From assembly GCA_025757745.1 (NCBI GenBank), contig CP107217.1, forward strand, positions 2,259,158-2,323,157: a stretch of DNA of 64,000 bases, written 5' to 3'. A program made the position numbers and the translations under genes. A model generated the notes under the pieces. It worked only from the letters and a program-made list of their open reading frames with translations, ran no database searches and was not told where the DNA came from. This DNA comes from Coriobacteriaceae bacterium. GTDB lineage: Bacteria; Actinomycetota; Coriobacteriia; Coriobacteriales; Coriobacteriaceae. Shown piece by piece: positions 25,710 to 34,398 of this stretch (the stretch's first letter is position 1; each line of letters starts with the position of its first letter).

Positions 25710-26762
25710 TTATGCGACGGTGTAAACCCAGTTGTGCTTATCCTCGACAGCACCGGACTGGATACCGGTCAGGGTCTCGCGAAGCTTCTTCATCGCGGGG
25801 CCGATCTCGGTGCAGCCAGCCGGGAAGGTCACGGTCTCATCGGCACCGTAGACCTTGTTGTCGATCTCGCCCACCGGGGAGATGACGGCAGCGGTGCCGC
25901 ACAGGCCGCACTCCACAAAGGTGCCGGCCTTGACCTCGGCCCACTCGACGGGACGCTGGTCGACGGTCATGCCCAAATCCTCGGCAACCTGAACGAGCGA
26001 GCGACGGGTGATGGAGGGCAGGATGGAGTCGGTGTGCGACTGAGGAACGACGAGGGTGCCGTCCTCCTTCACGAACAGAACGTTCGCGCCACCGGTCTCC
26101 TCGACATAGGTGCGGGACTCGGAGTCGAGATACAGGTTCTCGGCATAACCCTCGCGATGGGCCTCCATCGTGGGCTTGAGGGACATGGCGTAGTTGAGGC
26201 CGGCCTTGATATTGCCGGTGCCATGCGGGGCCGCGCGGTCATACTCGGAAACGCGCAGCTTAACGGGCTTAAGGCCGCCCTTAAAGTACGGACCGACCGG
26301 GGTCACGAGAATGCGGAACGTGTACTCAGGAGCGGGAGCCACGCCGATCACGTCACCGGAGCCGATCATAAACGGACGCACGTACAGGGTCGCACCGGAG
26401 CCGAAGGGCGGAACCCAGGCGGCGTTGGCAGAAACGACCTGCTTAACGGCCTCAACGAACTTGTCCTTGGGGAACGGGGGCATCTCGAGGCGCTGGGCAG
26501 AGTTATACATGCGCTCGGCGTTCATGTCGGGACGGAAGCAGACGATGCTGCCGTCCTCGGCGGTGTAGGCCTTCAGGCCCTCAAAGACCTCCTGGCAATA
26601 ATGGAAGATGCCGCCGCACTCGGAGACATGCAAGGTGTGGTCGGTGGTCAGGCCGCCCTCGTCCCACTCGCCGTCCTTCCAATGAGCCTCGTAGCTGTAA
26701 TCGGTCTTCATGTAGCCAAAGCCGAGGCTACCCCAATCGATATCCTTCTTCTCGACAGTCAT
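25710..26762 (-). CDS. ilvE: branched-chain amino acid aminotransferase
   Basis: 350 residues from ATG 26762 with AGGAG 6 bases upstream. A class IV PLP aminotransferase (large BCAT subgroup) that interconverts Leu/Ile/Val and their 2-oxo acids. Motifs: QEVFEGLKAY, GTGNIKAGLNYA (PLP Lys), YVEETGGANVLFV, DSILPSITRRSL, ECGLCGTAAVISPV. Normal length. A candidate -10 TACAAT lies about 155 bases upstream at 26916-26921, leaving a long leader in which no attenuator was recognised. Confidence 0.95.
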   Translation of the reverse strand: MTVEKKDIDWGSLGFGYMKTDYSYEAHWKDGEWDEGGLTTDHTLHVSECGGIFHYCQEVFEGLKAYTAEDGSIVCFRPDMNAERMYNSAQRLEMPPFPKDKFVEAVKQVVSANAAWVPPFGSGATLYVRPFMIGSGDVIGVAPAPEYTFRILVTPVGPYFKGGLKPVKLRVSEYDRAAPHGTGNIKAGLNYAMSLKPTMEAHREGYAENLYLDSESRTYVEETGGANVLFVKEDGTLVVPQSHTDSILPSITRRSLVQVAEDLGMTVDQRPVEWAEVKAGTFVECGLCGTAAVISPVGEIDNKVYGADETVTFPAGCTEIGPAMKKLRETLTGIQSGAVEDKHNWVYTVA

Positions 26763-26991
26763 ATGTCGCTCCTTACATACACAGTTGCATACTCGCGAAC
26801 TCGCACGCAAGGACCGAGGCCGACCGCGTCGCAACGTCGCACGCCCGGAGCGTAGAGCCGGACGGGACACGCGAACGGCATCAAAGCCGATGGCACGTCG
26901 ATTCGCATGCACGAGATTGTACTCCCCGCACGCGTCTGATAAAACGCTTTTCTTTAACTAAGTAAAGTATTTTCATTTGCCTTCAACACAA

Positions 26992-27023
26992 AAGGCCCGC
27001 CATCGAATCCGATGACGGGCCTT
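26992..27023 (-). terminator. terminator of the DedA gene
   Basis: Stem aaggcccgccatcg/cgatgacgggcctt with one mismatch, followed by TTTTGTG on the minus strand; about 30 bp after the DedA-family stop. Confidence 0.82.
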
Positions 27024-27051
27024 GGAATTAACGTCCGAAAACAAGCTCGGA

Positions 27052-27699
27052 CTAGGCGTTCTTTTTACCGAGCTTAGCCTTAACCAAACCGACCACGGTC
27101 GGAATAATCGACACGGCAACAATGCCCACGATCAGCAGCTCAAAGTGCTCCTGCACAAACGGAATGCCACCAAAGAAGTAGCCCAGCAGCGTAAAGACCG
27201 TCGACCAGGTAATGCCGCCCAGCACGTTAAAGATGACAAAGTTGCGCCAGTGCATACCGCCCATGCCGGCGATAAAAGGCACAAAGGTGCGGATGAACGG
27301 GAAGAAGCGACCGAGGAAGATGGCCAGATGGCCCCACTTATCCAGGAAATCCTCGGACTTTTTGATGCGCTCGGGCGTCATGGCCTTTACCTTGCCCGAG
27401 GCGATAATCTTTTTGCCAAAGAAGTGACCGATCATAAAGTTGCACTGATCGCCTAGGATGGCTGCGGCCCATGCGGTGGCCAGAAGCGCCACGATGTTAA
27501 AGCCGCCGTTATGGGCAAAGAAGCCCGAGGCGAACAGCAGTGAATCGCCCGGGAGAAACGGGAAGAACACCACGCCCGTCTCGATAAAGATGATCAGGAA
27601 CACGCAGCCGTAGGCCATAAGCGGGCCGGCGGCGATCCAGCTGGCGATCGCGGTGCGTGGGTCCTTAAGCAACTCGGCGATAAAATTGATGAAACCCAT
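27052..27699 (-). CDS. DedA/SNARE-associated family membrane protein
   Basis: 215 residues from ATG 27699 (GAGAGG 9 bases upstream). DedA family: membrane segments flank the motifs FPGDSLLFASGFFA and GRFFPFIRTFVPFIAGMGGM (conserved G-R-x-x-P-x-x-R). Members are proposed undecaprenyl-phosphate or phospholipid flippases. Normal length. Single gene with its own terminator. Confidence 0.93.
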   Translation of the reverse strand: MGFINFIAELLKDPRTAIASWIAAGPLMAYGCVFLIIFIETGVVFFPFLPGDSLLFASGFFAHNGGFNIVALLATAWAAAILGDQCNFMIGHFFGKKIIASGKVKAMTPERIKKSEDFLDKWGHLAIFLGRFFPFIRTFVPFIAGMGGMHWRNFVIFNVLGGITWSTVFTLLGYFFGGIPFVQEHFELLIVGIVAVSIIPTVVGLVKAKLGKKNA

Positions 27700-27876
27700 G
27701 AAGTAAAACCTCTCAGTTGTGGGCGCGGACACGTCCAAGTTGACCAGTATACGGTTGCGGCGCCCCCTCGTGCGCAACCCCACAAAAGCATGACTCCATT
27801 ACCAGCAAGTTTGCATAACTGACACCTGTCGCCCAAAGCAAAGCAAGATCGCCCTTCCTAATCCCTAGCGAATCGC

Positions 27877-27882
27877 TATACT
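27877..27882 (+). promoter_or_regulatory. candidate -10 of cysE
   Basis: TATACT 41 bases before the GTG start. No good -35 hexamer was found at 16-18 bases upstream. Confidence 0.35.
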
Positions 27883-27923
27883 TTATTGAATCGCATTGCC
27901 ATGGCGCTAAGGGAGGGCGGCCG

Positions 27924-28628
27924 GTGAGCTTTATCAATACCATTCGCGAGGACATCAAGACCGTCCAGGCGCAGGACCCCGCCGCGCAAAACGGTCTAGT
28001 CATCTTCCTTTCCTATCCTGGCCTGCACGCCAAGTGGAACCACGTGCCCGAGCACTGGCTGTGGGAGCACGGTCATCGCTCACTCGCCCGTGTGCTCTCG
28101 CAAATCACCCGCCACATCACCGGCGTCGAGATTCACCCTGCCGCGCAGATCGGCAAGCATCTCTTTATCGACCACGCCATGGGCGTCGTCATCGGCGAAA
28201 CCACCATCGTGGGCGACAACTGCGTGCTCTACCAGGGCGTCACGCTCGGCGGTACCGGCAACGAGACCGGCAAGCGCCACCCCACCCTGGGCAACAACGT
28301 CACCGTGGGCACGGGCGCCAAGGTGCTCGGCAACATTCGCATCGGCAACAACGTCAAGATCGGCGGCAACTCGGTTGTCGTTAAGGACGTGCCCGACAAC
28401 TGCACCGTCGTTGGCGTGCCGGGACGCATCATCAAGCGTAACGGCTGCCGCGTGTTCGAGGAGAGCTTCGACGCCAAGCAGCATCGCGAGTACATGCCCG
28501 ACGCCGCCGCCGAGCAGTCCGCGCTCAACCGTCAAGGCATCGCTGAGAACGCCCGCCGCGTCAAGGAACTCGAGCGAGAGGTGGCCGAGCTCAAGGCCCT
28601 CGTCGCCAAGCTCGTGGACGAGCGCTAG
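27924..28628 (+). CDS. cysE: serine O-acetyltransferase
   Basis: 234 residues with a GTG start, preceded by GGGAGG at 7 bases. An N-terminal helical part leads to a left-handed beta-helix of hexapeptide repeats (IHPAAQIGKHLFIDHAMGVVIGET, DNCVLYQGVTLGG). His in DHAMG and the KRHPTLG loop match the CysE active site. It makes O-acetylserine for cysteine synthesis. The C-terminal 50 residues form a charged coiled coil (ENARRVKELEREVAELKALVAKL). cysK is not adjacent. A strong terminator follows. Confidence 0.95.
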   Translation: MSFINTIREDIKTVQAQDPAAQNGLVIFLSYPGLHAKWNHVPEHWLWEHGHRSLARVLSQITRHITGVEIHPAAQIGKHLFIDHAMGVVIGETTIVGDNCVLYQGVTLGGTGNETGKRHPTLGNNVTVGTGAKVLGNIRIGNNVKIGGNSVVVKDVPDNCTVVGVPGRIIKRNGCRVFEESFDAKQHREYMPDAAAEQSALNRQGIAENARRVKELEREVAELKALVAKLVDER

Positions 28629-28666
28629 GGCCGCGGGCAACCGCCACAGCATTAACGCCAGCACAA

Positions 28667-28706
28667 AAGGCGCGCCAGGGAATCCGCCCCCGGCGCGCCT
28701 TCTTTT
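28667..28706 (+). terminator. terminator of cysE
   Basis: Stem aaggcgcgcc/ggcgcgcctt (28667-28676, 28692-28701) followed by TCTTTTC. Confidence 0.88.
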
Positions 28707-28719
28707 CGATGTGGCATGC

Positions 28720-28739
28720 GGGACTGCCCCTTTGTCACC
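28720..28739 (-). repeat. partial GGGGCAG-core element A9
   Basis: On the minus strand the sequence directly after the exporter stop reads ggtgacaaaggggcagtccc. This resembles one arm and the core of the A hairpins (compare 3582-3616) but lacks a full opposite arm. Confidence 0.5.
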
Positions 28740-30743
28740 TTATGCGAACTGGCTTAGGTAGAGGTCGGCATAGGCACCCTCGGCAGCCAGCAGCTCCTTA
28801 TGCGTGCCTTGCTCGATAATGTTGCCGTGATCCATAACCAAGATCAGGTCGGCATCGACGATCGTCGACAGACGGTGCGCGATCACAAAGCTCGTGCGCC
28901 CGCGCATGAGCGCGTCCATGGCGCGGCCGATGGCGAGCTCGGTGCGCGTGTCCACGCTTGAGGTCGCCTCGTCCAGGATGAGAATCGCCGGATTGTTGAG
29001 CAGCACGCGCGCGATGGTCAGCAACTGACGTTGGCCTTGGCTGATGCTCTCGGCATCGTTAGCCACACGCGTGTCGTAGCCCTGCGGCATAGTGCGCACA
29101 AAGAAGTCGACCTGCGCGGCGCGCGCAGCCGCCACGATCTCGTCGCGCGTTGCCTCGGGGCAGCCGTAGGCGATGTTTTCGGCAATCGTGCCGTCGAACA
29201 GCCAGGCGTCCTGCAGCACCATGCCAAACTGCTGGCGCAGCTCGCCGCGGTCCATGCGGCTCGTATCCACGCCGTCGAGCGTAATGCGGCCGCCGTCGAT
29301 CTCGTAAAAGCGCATAAGCAGGTTGATGAGCGTGGTCTTACCCGCACCCGTAGTTCCCACCACGGCGATCTTCTGGCCCGGCTCGGCGGCAAACGACACG
29401 TCGCGCATAAGAGGTTTGTCGGACGAATAACCAAAGCGCACGTGCTCAAAAGCGACGCGGCCCTCAACGCGGCCCGGCAGCTTGGCGGCCTCGTCCGACA
29501 GCGGATCGGCCTCCATCTCGGGCTCATCGAGCAGGTCGAACACGCGCTCCGCACTCGCTAACGCGCTCTGCAGCGAGTTGAAAGTAAACGACAGCTGCGT
29601 CATGGGTTCGGATGCCTCGTAGATAAACTGGAAGAACGCCTGGAACACGCCGACGGTCATGTGACCGGCGACCAGCATGCTGCAGCCCACCAGCGCGATC
29701 ACGATCTGCGCCAAACGGCCGATAAAGCGCACCGCAGGACCGACGGCATTGATCATAAAGTCGGCCTTGGTACTCACGCGCGCCAGCTCCCTCGAGGCCT
29801 CATGCACTTCGGCAGAGCTCTGACGCTCGCGGTTAAACGCGCGAATCACCAGACGGCCCGAGTAGCCTTCCTCGACCGCACTCGTAATCTTGGACACCCA
29901 CTCCTGGCGCTCGCCGGTCACGTCATGTGTGCGAGACGAGACCACTTTGGTCACCAGCAGCGACAACGCCGTAAAGAACAAAAAGACCAGCGTGAGCGGC
30001 ACGCTAAACACGAACATCACGCCCACGGCGCCCACCACGGTGCCGATCGACACCAGCAACTGCAGCAGTCCGCGCTGCATGCTTTCGGACATCTTGTCCA
30101 AGTCGTTGGTCGCGCGGCTGACGACCTCGCCGGGACGATGCGCGTCATAATAGGCGAGCGGCAGACGGTTGAGCTTTTGAGCGATGCGGTTACGCAGACG
30201 CAGGTTGAGGCGTTCGGCCACGCTCGACATCAAAAAGCTCTGGAGCGCGTAGAACGAGGCGGCGGCCGTCCAGATCATAAAGTAGATGAAGATGGTCCTG
30301 CCGCAGTTCTCCCAGGTGATACTGAAGGTGGTGTCGTTGGCAAACGCCAGCTTCACGTGTCCCCACAGCTCATCGATGACGCGAGCGCTGTACGCCGGCG
30401 CCGCGGTGTTAAAGATGGCGTAGAACACGATGCTCGCGAACACGAGGTAGAAACGCCAGTGATCGCCGGCGGCCTCGCTCCACAGACGGCGCACCGTCGC
30501 CCAGGTGTCACTGGGTTTCTCGTCCTCGTCCTCGTCGCCCACATCGCGCATGCGCTCTGCCTCAGCACGGGCGCGCTCGTCCTCGGCGCGTTCGTTTTCC
30601 TCGTAGAGCGCTTGGCGGCGAGCCTCGCGTTCGGCTGCAGCCTTGGCGGCATCGTCCAGACCGGGCGCGACCGCCGTCTCCTCAGCCGTCCCTGCTGCCA
30701 CGACGCCATCAACGACGCCCTGATTCTTGAGCTCCTCGGTCAT
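28740..30743 (-). CDS. ABC exporter subunit, canonical half of heterodimer 2
   Basis: 667 residues from ATG 30743 (GGGAGG 8 bases upstream, inside the end of the partner gene). The N-terminal 75 residues are very charged (EREARRQALYEENERAEDER, then DEDEDEKPSD) and precede six membrane segments. The nucleotide-binding domain has Walker A GTTGAGKT, signature ISQGQRQ, Walker B ILILDEAT with catalytic Glu, and H-loop FVIAHRLST, all intact. Forms a heterodimer with the degenerate subunit encoded upstream. Substrate unknown; MarR control suggests a toxic compound or drug. Confidence 0.92.
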   Translation of the reverse strand: MTEELKNQGVVDGVVAAGTAEETAVAPGLDDAAKAAAEREARRQALYEENERAEDERARAEAERMRDVGDEDEDEKPSDTWATVRRLWSEAAGDHWRFYLVFASIVFYAIFNTAAPAYSARVIDELWGHVKLAFANDTTFSITWENCGRTIFIYFMIWTAAASFYALQSFLMSSVAERLNLRLRNRIAQKLNRLPLAYYDAHRPGEVVSRATNDLDKMSESMQRGLLQLLVSIGTVVGAVGVMFVFSVPLTLVFLFFTALSLLVTKVVSSRTHDVTGERQEWVSKITSAVEEGYSGRLVIRAFNRERQSSAEVHEASRELARVSTKADFMINAVGPAVRFIGRLAQIVIALVGCSMLVAGHMTVGVFQAFFQFIYEASEPMTQLSFTFNSLQSALASAERVFDLLDEPEMEADPLSDEAAKLPGRVEGRVAFEHVRFGYSSDKPLMRDVSFAAEPGQKIAVVGTTGAGKTTLINLLMRFYEIDGGRITLDGVDTSRMDRGELRQQFGMVLQDAWLFDGTIAENIAYGCPEATRDEIVAAARAAQVDFFVRTMPQGYDTRVANDAESISQGQRQLLTIARVLLNNPAILILDEATSSVDTRTELAIGRAMDALMRGRTSFVIAHRLSTIVDADLILVMDHGNIIEQGTHKELLAAEGAYADLYLSQFA

Positions 30744-30744
30744 G

Positions 30745-32481
30745 CTACTCACCTCCCTTCATCTGCGATTCCGCGATGGCGCGGTACACCTCGCAGGTCT
30801 CCATCAACTCGTCGTGCGTGCCCAAGCCCACGACCTCGCCATCCTTGAGCACCACGATCTGGTCGGCATGCAGAATGGTCGAGATACGCTGCGCGATGAT
30901 GAGAACCGCGGCATCGCGCGTCTCGTCCTGCAGCGCATGGCGCAGGGCCGCGTCGGTCTTGAAGTCCAGGGCCGAAAAGCTATCGTCGAAGATATACAGA
31001 TCAGCGTGCTTCATGAGCGCACGGGCGATGGCCAGACGCTGACGCTGGCCGCCCGAGAAGTTCGTACCGCCCTGCGCCACCGGGGTATCGAGCCCCTGCG
31101 GCTGATCGAGCACAAAGGTGCTCTGGGCAACCTGCAGCGCGTGAAGCATGTCGGCCTCGGTCGCATCCTCGTTGCCATAGCGCAGGTTGCTCGCCACCGT
31201 GCCCGAGAACAGCCAAGCCTTCTGCGGCACGTAGGCGATATGCCCGCGAATCTCGTCTTGCGAAAGGTCGCGCAGGTCAACACCATTGAGGCGAATGGCA
31301 CCCTTCGTGGCATCGTGGAAACGCAACAAGAGCTTGGCCACCGTCGACTTGCCCGATCCCGTCGAGCCTACAATTGCCGTGGTCTGTCCGCGGCGGCAGG
31401 CAAAGCTCAGGTCGCACAGGGTGTCCTCGTCGGCGTCGTCAAAACGGAACGACATATGGTCGAACACGGCGACCGCGTCTGCTCCGTCCTTTGAGTCGGA
31501 CGCGCCCGCGTTGAGCGTTCGCTCGCCATCGACGATGCTCGGCTCAATCTGGAGCACCTGTTGTGCACGGTTGAGGCACGCCGCGGCGCGCGGAAGCGTC
31601 AGAATCACCATCTGCGCCATCATCACAAAGAACAGGATCAGAATCGCGTATTCCAGCACGGCCGAGATGCTGCCGATTTGCATGGCGTGGACGCCTACGC
31701 GGTTGCCTCCCACCCACAGCACCGCCACCTCGGCGATGTTCATCAGAAAGAAGCTGGAGCTATCGAGGCCCACAAACAGGTGGTTGACTTTGATGGCATT
31801 GGCCGCGTAATCGCTAAACACCTCGTCCAGGCGCTGCTCCTCATGACGCTCCTTGTTAAACGCGCGGATGACGCGCACGCCCACGATGTTCTCGCGCAAC
31901 ACCACGTTCATACGGTCGATAAAACTCTGCAGGCGCATAAAAATCGGCGCTGCGTTGGCGACCGTAAAGACCGCCGCCACCAGCACAATCGCCACGACTG
32001 CGCCCAGCAGCGTACCCATGGCGGGATCGATATGCCAGGCGAAGATGATGCCCGCCACGGCCAAAAACGGCACCGGCAGCACCAGCTGAATCGTCTGCAG
32101 AATCGCCTGCTGGATCACGTTGATGTCGTTGAGCGATCGTGTGATCATCGAGCCGGTGCCAAAGCGCTCAAAGTCGCTGGCAGACAGCTCGAGCGACTTG
32201 TCGTAGACGGCGTTGCGGATGTCACAGGCCACGTTGGCTGCCAGGCGGGCCGAAAGATAGCAGCCCAGCACCGCGCCACCGCTGGCCATGCCGGTCGCGA
32301 TAAGCATGTACAGGCCGTTGCGCAGGATGTAGTCGACATCACCCGTCGTGATGCCGGTATTGACCATATTCGCCAACATCGTAGGCACCAGCAGCGTGCC
32401 GACGTTATCTATCAGCAGCACAAACAGTGTCACCGCAATCAGCCCGCGATACGGCCTCATAAACCTCATTAAGAGTCGCAC
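30745..32481 (-). CDS. ABC exporter subunit, degenerate half of heterodimer 2
   Basis: 578 residues from GTG 32481 (GAGGGG 5 bases upstream) or 574 from ATG 32469, which overlaps the MarR stop as TAATG. Six membrane segments, then Walker A GSTGSGKS and signature FSGGQRQ. After Walker B it has FDDSFSALD (Asp for Glu) and IIAQRISTI (Gln for His), the degenerate ATP site of heterodimeric exporters. Operon order is marR, this gene, canonical subunit, with overlaps at both junctions. Confidence 0.92.
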   Translation of the reverse strand: MRLLMRFMRPYRGLIAVTLFVLLIDNVGTLLVPTMLANMVNTGITTGDVDYILRNGLYMLIATGMASGGAVLGCYLSARLAANVACDIRNAVYDKSLELSASDFERFGTGSMITRSLNDINVIQQAILQTIQLVLPVPFLAVAGIIFAWHIDPAMGTLLGAVVAIVLVAAVFTVANAAPIFMRLQSFIDRMNVVLRENIVGVRVIRAFNKERHEEQRLDEVFSDYAANAIKVNHLFVGLDSSSFFLMNIAEVAVLWVGGNRVGVHAMQIGSISAVLEYAILILFFVMMAQMVILTLPRAAACLNRAQQVLQIEPSIVDGERTLNAGASDSKDGADAVAVFDHMSFRFDDADEDTLCDLSFACRRGQTTAIVGSTGSGKSTVAKLLLRFHDATKGAIRLNGVDLRDLSQDEIRGHIAYVPQKAWLFSGTVASNLRYGNEDATEADMLHALQVAQSTFVLDQPQGLDTPVAQGGTNFSGGQRQRLAIARALMKHADLYIFDDSFSALDFKTDAALRHALQDETRDAAVLIIAQRISTILHADQIVVLKDGEVVGLGTHDELMETCEVYRAIAESQMKGGE

Positions 32482-32981
32482 GTCTCCCCCTCTTCTTGTT
32501 TTTCCACTTGGCTCTCGGCGGCTATCTGCTGTTTAAACGCCTCGCACTCCTCGTTGAGCACGTGGGAAAACTTGCCGACCAGGCGCATAATCTCACGCTG
32601 TTCCCAGGGCTCGAGCGCGCCAAAGGCACGCTGCTCGGCTTTAACCGCCGGCAACGCATAGTGCTCGGCGAACCGCCGGCCCTCATCGGTCAAACAAACG
32701 ACCTTATTCTTGCGGCTGCCTTCGGCGAATTCCAGCGTCGCAAGCCCTCGCGCCGTCAGGGTTTTAATTGCCGAGTTAATGGTCTGCTTGCTATAGAACC
32801 ATTCGCTCGTGAGTCGGCTCACGGCAACATCTTCATCCGCCGTGCTGATATCGACGAGCATCCAATAGGCGCAATCCGAAAGGCCGCAGGCACGCGCGAA
32901 CTCTGAATAAATACGGTCGAGCCCGTTGAGCATCCGGTCAAAATCGACCGACGTAACCGCGCAATCCATCTCTCCCACCAT
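32469..32981 (-). CDS. MarR-family repressor of exporter 2
   Basis: 170 residues. A winged helix-turn-helix of the MarR type (TSEWFYSKQTINSAIKTLTARGLATLEFAEGSRKNKVVCLTDEGRRF), with flanking dimerisation helices and an acidic tail (QVEKQEEGETCDS). Starts at ATG 32981 or possibly the ATG four codons on, which has GGGAG close by. First gene of the operon with the two exporter subunits. Its own promoter carries two identical palindromic sites, so autorepression with relief by an exporter substrate is the likely mode. Confidence 0.9.
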   Translation of the reverse strand: MVGEMDCAVTSVDFDRMLNGLDRIYSEFARACGLSDCAYWMLVDISTADEDVAVSRLTSEWFYSKQTINSAIKTLTARGLATLEFAEGSRKNKVVCLTDEGRRFAEHYALPAVKAEQRAFGALEPWEQREIMRLVGKFSHVLNEECEAFKQQIAAESQVEKQEEGETCDS

Positions 32982-32985
32982 TCGA

Positions 32986-33043
32986 TAGTCCGAATTTTGA
33001 CTAATTGAAGTTTCAGATTAGTCCGAGTTTTGACTATCGTCAA
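32986..33043 (-). promoter_or_regulatory. marR-exporter promoter with two 18-bp operators
   Basis: On the minus strand, -35 TTGACG (33038-33043), a 17-base spacer and -10 TAATCT (33015-33020). Two copies of TAGTCCGARTTTTGACTA (32986-33003 and 33019-33036), each a TAGTC-N8-GACTA palindrome, start 33 bases apart. One fills the spacer and the other covers about +5 to +22. This is a textbook layout for repressor binding on one helix face. Confidence 0.85.
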
Positions 33044-33083
33044 GGGCTTCGTTCGCAGCGCGCAGGCTATACAACATATCGAC

Positions 33084-33120
33084 AAAAAAGACCGCCGGCG
33101 CGGGGGCAGCGCCGGCGGTC
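33084..33120 (-). terminator. terminator of the 96-residue gene
   Basis: Stem gaccgccggcgc/gcgccggcggtc with a run of six T after it on the minus strand (33084-33089). Confidence 0.88.
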
Positions 33121-33145
33121 ATGAGAGGAAATCGATTATTTGCTG

Positions 33146-33436
33146 CTAGGCGGCGACGGCCTCGTAGACCGTAGCGCCCGAGAAGCTATCGTGCAGGCTC
33201 TTGCCGCAGATCCAAGGCAGCTCGACGACCTCGCAGACCGTGTTGACCAGCTCGGAGCAGTCAGTAAAGTGGCCCTTATCGTTGAGGGCCTCGCAATCCT
33301 GAACACGCCAATAGCCATCGGTGTGCGTGATGTAGTACTCGTGATCATTGATCGACACGAAAGCGCGCGTCTTGGAACGCAGCAGCTTCAGAAATCCTTC
33401 GAAATCGGTCTCGACGACATCTCCAGCCTGGAACAT
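33146..33436 (-). CDS. uncharacterised 96-residue protein
   Basis: Starts MFQAGDVVETDFEGFLKLLR at ATG 33436 with GGAGG 8 bases upstream. Soluble, acidic, no membrane segment. Rich in aromatic residues in the middle (INDHEYYITHTDGYWRVQDCE) with four cysteines (DCEALND, DCSELVNTVCEVV, ICG). No family was recognised. It has its own ribosome site and terminator, so it is very likely expressed. Transcribed alone between the marR promoter and a divergent nitroreductase. Confidence 0.75.
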   Translation of the reverse strand: MFQAGDVVETDFEGFLKLLRSKTRAFVSINDHEYYITHTDGYWRVQDCEALNDKGHFTDCSELVNTVCEVVELPWICGKSLHDSFSGATVYEAVAA

Positions 33437-33728
33437 GATAGTTACCTCCTGGCCCGGCGCCACCACGGCGCGTTGATAAACGTTGGTGCTTCTTTAGTAA
33501 AACCTTTATCAGGGGTTATGCGGGCATCATTTAGGCAAGTGGTAAAAAACCGCAGGGTAGACGGGATAAAACGTTTAACCATCCCATTGGTTTATCACAT
33601 TCTTGCTGCAGTTTTATGCAGACCCACTTTTCTCATTGGTAGCCAGAGCCATTCGAAGCGCTTCGCGCGATTACGGTCTTGAGCCGACGGGTATGAACGT
33701 GGCATCTCAATCAACGTCAGGAGGACTC
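33437..33728. other. 292-bp divergent intergenic region
   Basis: Lies between the uncharacterised 96-residue gene and the nitroreductase. Moderately AT-rich. No clear promoter pair, operator or RNA was recognised. Confidence 0.5.
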
Positions 33729-34250
33729 ATGGAGACCATCGAAGCGCTCATCCACCGCCGCAGCTGCCGTAACTATAGCGATCGCCCCGTCGAAGCCGAA
33801 AAGCTCGCACGCATTATCGAGGCAGGCCAGTACGCGCCCAGCGGCATGGGACGCCAGCCGGTGACGTTTGTCGCCGTCACCGACCCCGCGACCGTCGAGC
33901 GCCTCTCGCAGCTCAACGCCCAGGTTATGGGCAGCGATGGCGATCCCTTCTACGGGGCCAAGACCGTTGTGGTAGTGCTCGTCGACCGCAGCGTGCCCAC
34001 ACATCTGGAAGACGGCTCGCTTGCCATGGGCAACCTGCTCAACGCGGCGTATGCGCTGGGTGTTGATTCGTGCTGGATCCACCGCGCGCACGAGGTCTTC
34101 GACTCGCCCGAGGGCCTGGAGCTGCTGGCCAGCTGGGGTCTGCCTGCCGACGGAAGCCTGCGCGGCGTCGGCCACTGCATTCTGGGCTATGCCGAGGGCG
34201 CGCTTCCCGAGGCAAAGCCGCGCCGCGACAATGTGGTGTATGCAAGGTAA
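33729..34250 (+). CDS. nitroreductase-family protein (short form)
   Basis: 173 residues from ATG 33729 with AGGAGG 4 bases upstream; a frame 42 codons longer has no site. The nitroreductase FMN-binding pattern HRRSCRNYSDRPVE is at residues 9-22, then AGQYAPSGMGRQPVTFVAV and LAMGNLLNAAYALGVDSCWIHRA. It is shorter than and distinct from the 291-residue nitroreductase at 3.6 kb. Substrate unknown. A GC-rich stem (ccgccgtt/aacggcgg, 34257-34278) follows the stop without a T-run. Confidence 0.9.
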   Translation: METIEALIHRRSCRNYSDRPVEAEKLARIIEAGQYAPSGMGRQPVTFVAVTDPATVERLSQLNAQVMGSDGDPFYGAKTVVVVLVDRSVPTHLEDGSLAMGNLLNAAYALGVDSCWIHRAHEVFDSPEGLELLASWGLPADGSLRGVGHCILGYAEGALPEAKPRRDNVVYAR

Positions 34251-34398
34251 TTAGTTCCGCCGTTCTAACGAACGGCGGACCCGCTGACGCTGCGCGGGCC
34301 GCTCGCTGTTGGTGACTGACATCGGGTGCGTCGCTGGTGACATCTGGCACTTGGGCAGCTAAAAGGCCCCATCCCAAATCTGCTGTCCCACTCGAAAC

